Assembly: GCA_011799875.1 (NCBI GenBank)
Contig: CM022302.1
Span: 177,808,942 to 177,872,941 of the forward strand
Source: Thinopyrum elongatum
Taxonomy: Eukaryota > Streptophyta > Magnoliopsida > Poales > Poaceae
DNA: 64,000 nucleotides
Direction: 5' to 3'
Shown: positions 55,401 through 64,000 of the stretch, in pieces
How the letters are laid out: each line of letters opens with the position of its first letter
Position numbering within the stretch: position 1 is the stretch's first letter
Program-made: the position numbers and the translations under genes
Notes under the pieces: generated by a model
The model's database searches: none
What the model was told of the DNA's origin: nothing
What the model saw: only the letters and a program-made list of their open reading frames with translations

Positions 55401-56171
55401 GAGAACCATCTGGCTGCACTCAAATGCAAACTAAAGGAACTCCTAACAAGCAGGGGAATTTCTCCTTTGTTACTTGTCAGGACGACCTAAATCCTGTGGT
55501 CAGTTCGGACAGGGGCATTACAAATGAGCTATGCTCTATGATTTTGCTTTGTTTACACGGGTGAGTGACCTACACCTTCCAATCTATGGTTTCACCCGCG
55601 AGGTAGAACTTTCTCTAAAGCTTCTTCGCTTCGTAATACACTTGCGCCTTCCTTTATAACCATCCACTCCCACTACTTCTTTAGGACATGGCTGACTGGC
55701 TTATCACAAGTCGTCTCCCAAAAAGGCAAATATCGAGACTGAGATGCTGCTTGGAGTCTTCATTCTCTAGGGCAGAGCTCACTACCACTCATTATCGGAG
55801 GGAGACATAATAATAATGAGCTATTCTTTAATTTCCTTGCTTGCGAGATCAAAAACTGGGTATCAAACAAAGAAATCTACTCACGGTACCTCTTACCTCA
55901 AAACTTCTATTGGATCTGGGATCAGAAGAATTCCAATTTGAATGTGCTCATATCCAACTACCGGAAGGGACGATATCAGGAAAAGCAAAAGGTGCATGGG
56001 CAGTTTCAATTTGTTTTGGTTGCGCAGCTTTCGATCACTGTGTCAGCCGAGCTCTAACGCTTCTATAAAGTGAGAAATCATGGTACCTTCACGTCTACCT
56101 TTCCCAAGGGCTAGTTCAATTCCAAATAAATGCAAGCAATCGTACTAGACTCCCGCCGCCTGCTAGGCTCA

Positions 56172-56564
56172 CTATACCAAGTTAAGTTCCTCCAAAGTAT
56201 TTTCATCATCGGTATCAGCAGAGTCACAAGATAAGGGATAAAGATAGTAGCCCATAGCTCCTTTATCAATTTCCTTCTGAAACTTATCAGGGTCTAACAA
56301 TGTTGGAGAAGTAGTATTGCTGCTGTCAGAAAGAATAATGGTTTCTTGCCCATTGTGACAAATACTCATTGTTCTGGCCTTCCAATCTAAATTGATTGGA
56401 CTGTGACAATATAGCCAATCATAACCCAGTACAACATCATTGCTTTCCAATTTCAGTGGCTTGAAGGTGTCTTGAAATGTGTGCCCTTTAATAGTATAAG
56501 TAGTATCTGCAGTGTAAGCTCCAGTAGTTAATTGACCTCCTCCAGCCACTCTGATAGTAAACAA
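56172..56564 (-). pseudogene. Gypsy pol fragment, retropepsin domain
   Basis: The minus strand reads VAGGGQLTTGAYTADTTYTI, KGHTFQDTFKPLKLESNDVV and LGYDWLYCHSPINLDW. This is the C-terminal half of the protease domain of a Ty3/gypsy polyprotein, where the closing motif is LGxDWL. The active-site DSG and everything downstream are missing. It lies between the NUMT and a LINE fragment. Confidence 0.75.
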
Positions 56565-58010
56565 ATGTTTCTGAATCTCATATCAGTGAAGCCCACACCA
56601 CCATAATATTTAGGGGTGCATAGGTGTTCCCATCTGACCATGTGAAATTTCTTCTTCTTACTCCTAGTAGAAGTCATTTCTTATTGTATCAACTTTTTTC
56701 TGTATTTTGACAGGCAAAGTGTAGCAACCCAGAAGGTACATAGGGACATTTGATAAACATGCATTGATCAATATATCTCTTCCTCCATAAGAGAAATGTT
56801 TCCATTGCCAAGAGTCCAACTTCTTTTTCTACCTTTTAATGAAAAAAATCATTAGAAGAGATCTTGTCTTTGCTGATTGGTAATCCCAGATATTATATTT
56901 TATTGGAAATTTGCCTATCTCATAGTTATATCAGCTACCCTCTGCTCCTCCTCTACACTCAACCCTACTGTGAAAAGATCACTCTTCAAGTAATTGAACT
57001 TCATGCCAGACATTTCCTCTAAACAGTAGAGAAGGAATTAGAATCCAGTAATAGACTCCATGTCATTATGCAAAAGAAGCAAAGTATCCGAAGCATATTG
57101 CAAATGACTAATCCCCCCTGGTATCAGATGTGGTACCAAACCTCTAATCACACCTACTTCCTTAGCTCTATCCAGAATTGCAGATAGTGCATCACCTACT
57201 AGGTGAAAAAGCAAAGGAGAAAGATGATCTCCTTGCCTCAAACCTCTGAAAGTAGAGAAATATTCTCGCCAATTTCCATTCATATTCACACACACTTTGC
57301 CTCCTTCCACTGCTTGTCTAATCCAATCTATCCACCTGTCAGGGAAGTTTTTCCTATGCATTACCTTTGCCAAGAAAGGCCACTGAACTCTATCATAAGC
57401 TTTTTCAAAGTCCAACTGAAGCAAAATTCTTTCAGAGTGAGAGGTTTTCAACTCATGCAAAACTTCATGAAGAATTACACATCCATCCAAAATGTACTTC
57501 CCAGGAATAAATCCAGTCTTAAGAGAGTTGATTACTTGTCGAGCCAGAGGAGTAAATCTAAGTGTCAGAGCTTTGGTAATAGCTTTAAACATCACATTTA
57601 GAACACATATGGGTCTATACTGTAGGATACTATTAGCATCCTTAATCTTTGGCAGTAGAGAAATGACACCATAGTTTAGTTTGGACAAGTTCAACCTGCC
57701 ATGATACAGCTCCTGAAGCATTTATATTAGTATATCTCTCAACTGGGGCAAAAAAGCTCTAAAAAGCTAACAAAGAAGCCATCTGGACCTGGAGCAGTAT
57801 TTGGTTTCATGCTTTTCACCACCTTGTCTATCTCTTCACTCATGAAGTTAATACAAGTGAGGACTGATTTCTGTCATTCATATAATTCAGAAGAGGAAGG
57901 CCGGTTGAGTGCTTTCCGTGTAAGACTATTGAGTTCTAGCTGATTGCCCATATTTTCCAGGATAGGATTTGTCCACTTGATTGAATTCATGTCATTGAAG
58001 CAATGAACTT
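56565..58010 (-). pseudogene. LINE (L1-like) reverse transcriptase fragment
   Basis: The minus strand carries VVKSMKPNTAPGPDGF (57780-57840), then an open frame 57721-57038. That frame holds KLNYGVISLLPKIKDA, YRPICVLNVMFKAITKAL, TGFIPGKYILDG, LQLDFEKAYDRVQWPFL, FRGLRQGDHLSPLLF and ISHLQYASDTLLLL. These are reverse-transcriptase motifs in order. The catalytic YADD box reads YASD, so the enzyme would be dead. Further LINE homology (KHFSYGGRDILINACLSNVP) continues in damaged frames to about 56600. No endonuclease part or poly-A tail is seen. Confidence 0.85.
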
Positions 58011-59394
58011 GCTAGCTAGCGTGCCAAAAATGTTGCTGACTTTGGTTATACAGAGTAGTGGCGAGAAAAGGGCTTGCACCTTAGCTATTTCGCTTGATTC
58101 GGACCTTGTGGTTGTAGTCACAGGGTACAAAGATAACCCCACAACCATTTGTTGTATTCTTTAAGTCAATCGCTCGTAGTATGTGCTAGAATGAGATGAG
58201 ATCCAGCTCAAAGGTGAATACCTCATTCTTTGAACCCTCCCGGGCAGTTCCAGTTCTATCTTCTCTATCTTTAGCAAGTGATACGAACAACACAACATCT
58301 TCTCTGGTCGTAGGTCGGTAGGGCTTGCCCTGGCTAAGAAATGGAATAAAAAATTCCCGGTTTCTTGACTATTTCTGAGATTATTTACCTTTATTTACAT
58401 GAAGATGTATGGTCTCTTACACTTTTCCTAGCTTAAGTTGGTGGATTGGTCAACAAAAGGCTCTTCAGCTTTGTTCGCTTCTTCCCAAAAATATCAATGT
58501 GCAAATGAATTAATTGCTACTGAGACAACAACCAAATTTAGAAACAGCAGAAGCTATAATTAACTGTAACAATGCTACAAGTTCTTAGTCATGTACTATA
58601 AATAACAAATTGAACATTTTATGAGGAAGCTAAATATAACTGCAACAACATAGCGATAGTGTTTGGATGACAACAAATTGATACTAACAGGTGTGTACAT
58701 GCACAAATTTAGTAACATAGAACTAATAGCACTATGGCCGTCCACTATGTATGCCAAAACCGGTGTCAAGACAACTGTTGCTACATTTCGCACCGGTGCC
58801 CTACACTGGTGAGCCGATGCAGAGGAAAAAAATCAAGGAACCGGACTCCAGAGCACCTAGTTCCTCCGGTGCCCAGTTCCTTCATGCCATAAAGTTTTTA
58901 GTATTTTACTGCTTTGCTGCTCGGATGTGTGGACCAAAGTTGGCTGCACAAACTGCTAAGGCGGTGCCAAATAATTTTGTAATGGCACTGCTGATGAGAT
59001 GGCAACATTTTTTAGATACTAGGTAGAAACTGTGACACAATCTTAATCACATCCAGAATAACATAGCACAGTGACAGTGTCTGAATCACATCTAACAAAT
59101 GATTTGTAACAATGAAAGTGGGGCTAACCTTCTCTGCACATACCAGAAACTTCCTCTCACTATCCACAGATTCAAACACAACTAACTTCAAGCATGGAGA
59201 TTGATGGTGACAACGAGCAGGCAGATCTTCAGCCACCCCACTCCATTCGTTGCAACTGATGGTCCTAGGGAGCTACAAGAGGAAGAAATGACTCAAATTG
59301 ACCGCCGGGTTAAAATCCTTCATTCAAAATCATAACCCGAGAGAGAGAAGAGTGGAATACGTACCCGGGTGGTGAAAGAGTCGTCGGAGGAGGA
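58011..59394. other. Unassigned stretch, possible gene fragments
   Basis: Mostly AT-rich. A plus-strand frame (58751-59026) reads EPMQRKKIKEPDSRAPSSSG, then AKAVPNNFVMALLMRWQHFL. A later piece near 59265 reads ELQEEEMTQIDRRVKIL. Neither is recognised, and no splice model could be supported. Confidence 0.3.
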
Positions 59395-60315
59395 GGTGTC
59401 AGTGCAACAAACCCCCAAGTGTGTTGCCCGGACTATACACAGGCTTAAGAGCAAGGTTACAACATCCAAAACAAGGCCAAGCAGAAGAGATGCCTCTTTG
59501 AGAAATCAAAGGGCGGATCAAGAAGACCAAGACCAACCAAACAAGCAAGATATCACTGAGGAAAAAATCTACCTTGCTGGGCAGGTGAGCCTGGCGGGGT
59601 CGAGGTTACCCCAAGACAAGCCTCAAGACTCCCCTGGCAGGTTTGTCGGGGGCGCCAAGGGCGGATTACCCCGCCAAGGCTCCACCGCTCCACCTCACAA
59701 CAACGCAAGTCACCCATTGGTGCGGTGTAGAGCCCCCAAGTGACTAAGTGGATGTTATTTGGTACGTGGCAGGCCATTTCTGAGGAAGATCATCCCTAAA
59801 TGACACCCGTCCAGGCGACGTGTCGCGTGGACAGGCAAAAAGGTGGCTGAATGGCACAGCAAGGCTTGCCAGGCTATGCCACGATGTGACACTACGCGGT
59901 ACATTTAATGCACCCTGACCTGTCCGTGGAGTTAGGTATGATAGCACTGTGGCCATCTAATCGTTGGATAAATGACTGTTTTGCCATTGTGGTAACCCCT
60001 TGACCTATAAAAGGAGGGTTGTGGCGACCTTAGAAAGGATTCGGACACCTGTACACTCGTACACGCGTAGCTGCTCCCGCCCTGAGGCGACCTTGTCGGG
60101 CTAGAGTGCTGCATCTCCACCATGGTCCTTTCATCAATCCACCAAAGCAGGAGTAGGGTTTTACGCCTCGCGGCGGCCCAAACCTGGGTAAAACTGCCTG
60201 TGTCATCATTGCTGTGCTGCTCTGTGCTTTCCGCTCTTTGTGCAATGCGCTCTTCCCCCTTGCCGAACCACAAAGGGGCCGATGGCGCCATAGGTGGCCG
60301 TGTGATACCACGACA
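59395..60315 (+). mobile_element. Gypsy LTR (another family) with TATA box
   Basis: The right end reads GTGATACCACGACA and is followed two bases later by a primer-binding-site-like TTTGGCACGCCAGGTAGGGG (60318). CCTATAAAAGGAGG at about 60003 is a clear core promoter. The left boundary is uncertain; TGTCAGTGCAACAAACCCCC at about 59397 is the best candidate. Confidence 0.6.
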
Positions 60316-60416
60316 TCTTTGGCACGCCAGGTAGGGGGAAGCGTTTGCGCAAACCCGAGAGTGTAAGCAGCGCATCATCTTCATCATCGTTTTCTTCATC
60401 AACGGCTTCATCATCC

Positions 60417-60509
60417 ATGGCGCCCAAGAAGAAATCCGGTGCTTCAGCTAACCCGTCCACCTCGAAGGCCCCCTCGCATGCGGCCACTAATGTCGTGGGG
60501 GCTGCGGGG
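60417..60509 (+). pseudogene. Start of a gag gene, cut by the next LTR
   Basis: ATG at 60417 opens MAPKKKSGASANPSTSKAPS, a basic Ser/Ala-rich N-terminus. It is 100 bp after the primer-binding-site-like motif, as expected for gag. It is interrupted after 31 codons by the LTR at 60510. Confidence 0.55.
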
Positions 60510-62129
60510 TGATACGTCTCCAACGTATCTATAATTTTTTATTGTTCCATGTGCTATTATATTATCTATTTTGGATGTTTTATATGCAGTAATATGCTAT
60601 TTTATATTATTTTTGGGACTAACCTATTAACCTAGAGCCCATTGGCAGTTTCTGTTTTTCCTTGTTTTTTAGCTTCGTGGAAAAGGAATACCAAACGGAG
60701 TCCAAACGGAATAAAATATTCGCGGTGATTTTTCTTGGACCAGAAGACACCCAGGAGACTTGGAGATGAAGTCGGAGGAGCCACGAGGCGGCCACAAGGG
60801 TGGAGGGTATGCCAAGGGGGGTAGAGCGCGCCCCCTGCCTTGTGGGCCTCCTGTGACCCTCCTGACCTAATTCTTTCGCCTATATATTCATATATGTTCC
60901 CAAACCACCAGAAGCATCCACGAAAACACTTTTCCACCGCCGCAACCTTCTGTACCCGTGAGATCCCATCTAGGGACCTTTTCCGGCACCCTGCCGGAGG
61001 GGGATTCGATCACGGAGGGCTTCTACATCAACCCTATTGCCCTTCCGATGAAGCATGAGTAGTTTACCTCAGACCTACGGGTCCATAGCTAGTAGCTAGA
61101 TGGCTTCTTCTCTCTCTTTGATTCTCAATACCATGTTCTCCTTGATGTTCTTGGAGATCTATTCGATGTAATACTTTTTTGCGGTGTGTTTGCCGAGATC
61201 TGATGAATTGTGGATTTATGATCAGATTATCTATGAATATTATTTGAATCTTCTCTAAATTTTTTTATGCATGATTTGATATCTTTGTAATTCTCTTCGA
61301 ACTATCGGTTTGGTTTGGCCAACTAGATTGATTTTTCTTGCAGTGGGAGAAGTGCTTAGCTTTGGGTTCAATCTTGCGATGCCCTTTCCCAGTGACAGTA
61401 GGGGCAGCAAGGCACGTATTGTATTGTTGCCATCAAGGATAAAAAGATGGGGTGTACATCATATTGCTTGAATTTATTCCTCTACATCATGTCATCTTAC
61501 TTAATGCGTTACTCTATTCTTCATGAACTTAATACTCTAAATGCAGGCAGGAGTCGGTCGATGTGTGGAGTAATAGTAGTAGATGCAGAATCATTTTGGT
61601 CTACTTGACACGGACGTGATGCCTATATTCGTGATCATTGCCTTAGATATCGTCATAACTTCGCGCTTTTCTATCAATTGCTCGGCAGCAATTTGTTCAC
61701 CCACTGTATTATTTGCTATCTTGAGAGAAGCCTCTATTGAAACCTATGGCCCCCCCGAGTCTATTTTCCATCATATAAGTTTCCGATCTACTATTTTCCA
61801 TCATATAAGTTTCTGATCTACTATTTTGCAATCTTTTACTTTCCGATCGATAAACCAAAAATTCCAAAAATATTTACTTTATCTTTTATTTAGTTTCATC
61901 TATATCTATCAGATCTCACTTTTGCAAGTAACAGTGAAGGGATTGACAACCCCTTTATCGCGTTGGGTGCAAGTTGTTTGATTGTTTGTGCAGGTATTCG
62001 GTGATTTGTGCGTTGTCTCCTACTGGATTGATACCTTGGTTCTCAAACTGAGGGAAATACTTATCTCTACTTTGTTGCATCACCCTTTCCTCTTCAAGGG
62101 AAAAACCAACGCAAGCTCAAGAAGTAGCA
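60510..62129 (+). mobile_element. 5' LTR of a gypsy element (WHAM/Sakura-like), 1620 bp
   Basis: It begins TGATACGTCTCCAACGTATC and ends CAAGAAGTAGCA at 62129. Shortly after, TGGCGCCGTTGCCGGGGAGA (62141) is the primer-binding-site region used by this group. It is inserted in the gag of the previous element. The 3' LTR lies outside the window. Confidence 0.85.
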
Positions 62130-62378
62130 GGAAGAATTTCTGGCGCCGTTGCCGGGGAGATCTATGCCAAGTCAAGACATACCAAGTACCCATCATAAAA
62201 ATCTCATCTCTTGCATTACATTATTCGCCATTCGCCTCTCATTTTCCTCTCCACCTCTTCTAAAACGATTTTTGAAAAATATTTGCCTTTTTATTCGCCC
62301 TTCTTTTCGTTCGATCTTTTGTTTGCCTGTGTTACCATGTACCTTCTTTTTGCTCGCATCTTCGCTTGCTAAAAGTTT

Positions 62379-63218
62379 ATGGATCCTCATCCACTTGCCA
62401 ATCTTTTTAAGAGATCCAATTACTATGAACCAATTTCTAGTGATTTGAGTGCACTAGATTATCTTTATGAAGTTTTGCTTGAAATTCGTGAATCTAAAAA
62501 TTGTGATGAAGTGTTAAAAGAAGAAATCTATGAAGTGATTCACGATAGCTCCTTGGATGAAAAGCATGATTGTAATGGTTCTACTATAAATTCTATTAAT
62601 GTCAGTTGTGCTAATGATATGCAAAACCCTAAGCTTGGGGATGCTAGTTTTGCTAGGTCCACTACTTGTTGCAATGCTCATGATTGGGGTGATTTTTCTT
62701 ATGATCTTGAAAATTTATTTAAGCCTCATGATGAATATGTTTGCAATAATATTGAAAGTGGGTTTGGAAGAGTGTCAACTCTAGGATATAATGATCCCAC
62801 TACTTTGGAGCATGATCAATCTTATGAAATTTTTGATAAAAGTGGGTTTGGAGAGGTCATGACTTTATTTGATGATAATCCCACTATTTTGGAAGAGTGT
62901 CAACTTTGCATGCATGTGGATCATGTTAAGAATATTTTATGTGATAGTTATATTGTTGAATTTGATTATGATCCTACATGTAATTATTATGAGAGAGGAA
63001 AATATGGTTGTGGAAATCTTCATGTTACTAAATTACATCTTGTTATGTTGAGATTGCTATTGTTTCTTTCTTCTTCTTTGCATATGCTAGTTTTTGCTTG
63101 TCTTGATAATTTGTTTGCCTATAAGATGCCTATGAATAGGAAGTATGTTAGACTTAGATGTGTTTTTCACATGCTTTATGATGCTCTCTTTGTGCTTCAA
63201 TTCTTGTCTTTCATGTGA
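62379..63218 (+). CDS. Unidentified retrotransposon ORF after the LTR
   Basis: An intact 279-codon frame from 62379 begins MDPHPLANLFKRSNYYEPIS. It has a two-fold internal repeat (IESGFGRVSTLGYNDPTTLE, then KSGFGEVMTLFDDNPTILEE), an HVDHVKNILCDSYIVEFDYD motif, and a hydrophobic end (LHLVMLRLLLFLSSSLHMLV, FACLDNLF) that could be membrane-inserted. There is no Gag zinc knuckle or capsid motif. The position between primer-binding site and the rest of the element suggests a non-autonomous gypsy derivative in which gag is replaced. The frame is undamaged, so the element is relatively young. Confidence 0.55.
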   Translation: MDPHPLANLFKRSNYYEPISSDLSALDYLYEVLLEIRESKNCDEVLKEEIYEVIHDSSLDEKHDCNGSTINSINVSCANDMQNPKLGDASFARSTTCCNAHDWGDFSYDLENLFKPHDEYVCNNIESGFGRVSTLGYNDPTTLEHDQSYEIFDKSGFGEVMTLFDDNPTILEECQLCMHVDHVKNILCDSYIVEFDYDPTCNYYERGKYGCGNLHVTKLHLVMLRLLLFLSSSLHMLVFACLDNLFAYKMPMNRKYVRLRCVFHMLYDALFVLQFLSFM

Positions 63219-64000
63219 GCATCATCAAAATTATCAATGCCTAGCTAAAAGGCTTTAAAGAAAAGCGCTTGTTGGGAGACAACCCAATATTTTTCCTTGA
63301 TGTTTTCCAATAAATAATTCATATAGCCTATGGTTAGATGTGGTTTTGTGTTTTAATTAGTGTTTGTGCCAAGTAAGACCTTTGGGATGGCTTACGGTGA
63401 TAGTTGATTTGATCTTGCTGAAAAACAGAAACTTTTGCATCTAGTCACATAATTTTAGTAATTCACTGGAGAGTTGAAAAACCCTGATTTTTTTATATGA
63501 GATTTATATACAAATTTTCTCTGTTTTACTAATTGTTACGAATTTTTGGAGTTACATAAGTATTAGAACAATTCGGATATTCTCAGACTGTTCTGTTTTT
63601 GACAGATTATGTTTTCTTTGTGTTGTTTGCTTATTTTGATGAATCTATGGGTAGTATCGGGTGGTATGAACCATGGAAAAATTGGAATACAGTAGATATT
63701 ACACCAATATAAATAAATAATGAGTTCACAACAGTACCGAAAGTGGTGATTTATTTTATTATACTAACGGAGCTTATGAGATTTTCTGTTGAGTTTTGTG
63801 TTGTGAAGTTTTCAAGTTTTGGGTAAGGATTTGATGGACTATGGAATAAGGAGTGGCAAGAGCCTAAGATTGGGAATGCCCAAGGGACCCCAAGGTAATA
63901 TTCAAGGACAACCAAGAGCCTAAGCTTGGGGATGCCCCAGAAGGCATCCCCTCTTTCGTCTTCGTCTATCGGTAACTTTACTTGAGGCTATATTTTTATT
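63219..64000 (+). mobile_element. Non-coding internal part of the last gypsy element
   Basis: Contains the motifs GTTGGGAGACAACCCAA (63273) and AAGCTTGGGGATGCCC-like repeats (63870-63950) that recur in such elements. No gene; the element continues past the window. Confidence 0.6.

Larger units (their letters stand above)
51717..56165. other. Mitochondrial DNA insertion in the nucleus (NUMT), about 4.4 kb
   Basis: Composition and content change sharply at 51717. The segment contains the mitochondrial rpl5 and rps14 pair in their native one-nucleotide spacing on the minus strand, then about 3.6 kb of gene-poor sequence with the AAAG/GAAAG-rich style of grass mitochondrial spacers. The left junction lies inside rps14, and the right junction (about 56165) abuts a gypsy protease fragment. 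No tRNA or other mitochondrial gene could be recognised in 52500-56165, although short exons might be missed. Confidence 0.8.

Noticed and set aside
52500..56165. tRNA or further mitochondrial genes in the NUMT spacer
   Set aside because: No clover-leaf with the invariant GGTTCGA-type arm or recognisable protein could be found by eye; the 55841-56068 ORF has no family.

Overview
This window is nuclear DNA from a grass, most likely wheat or a close relative (Triticum/Aegilops). The evidence is the repeat content: Stowaway and Tourist-like MITEs, several CACTA transposons with intact TAGTG/CACTA ends, gypsy LTRs opening TGATACGTCTCC or closing GGGTTATCA, a Helitron, a LINE, and a mitochondrial insert carrying the grass rpl5-rps14 pair. 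No rRNA, tRNA or bacterial feature was found. Family names for transposons are given from memory of Triticeae repeats. Superfamily calls rest on ends, target-site duplications (TSDs) and protein motifs visible here.

Layout. 1-20 kb is comparatively gene-like and MITE-rich: a broken SINA-type ubiquitin-ligase fragment, a frameshifted reverse-strand gene with a TATA box, an intact single-exon WRN-type 3'-5' exonuclease gene (5469-6191), a 241-bp Helitron with textbook ends, an AP2/ERF pseudogene, and a spliced gene ending in a coiled coil (11332-12110). From about 16 kb a decayed tandem duplication leads into a second multi-exon plant gene whose exons lie at about 18.8-20.0 kb and 32.96-33.76 kb.

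A complete 12,496-bp CACTA element (20274-32769, TSD TAA) sits in an intron of that gene. It carries a TNP2-type transposase pseudogene, then a second unit with a TNPA-like (plant Ptta/En/Spm) protein, a DUF8039-like plus ULP1-like region that appears to lack the catalytic cysteine, and an 84-residue protein that joins an RNase H1 N-terminal (viroplasmin-like) domain to a membrane segment. Arrays of GGCGCACC/GGTGCGCC inverted repeats lie at both ends and also internally, just upstream of the second unit.

34-51 kb is a nest of elements: a truncated Caspar-like CACTA end inserted in a gypsy LTR; a gypsy body with gag and protease but no reverse transcriptase; a complete 3.6-kb CACTA (37195-40801, TSD TAT) inside its gag gene and carrying a captured receptor-kinase exon; and a solo LTR (47210-48620, TSD TGCTA) inside a reverse-strand LTR. 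51.7-56.2 kb is a mitochondrial insertion (NUMT) with rpl5 and a truncated rps14. Beyond it are a retropepsin fragment, a LINE reverse transcriptase fragment, a gypsy LTR with primer-binding site, and a last gypsy element that runs off the window.

Only the exonuclease gene looks like an intact conserved single-copy gene. The two spliced plant genes are plausible but unidentified. Most other coding sequence is transposon-derived and damaged, largely by stop codons of the TAG/TGA type expected from loss of methylated cytosines.
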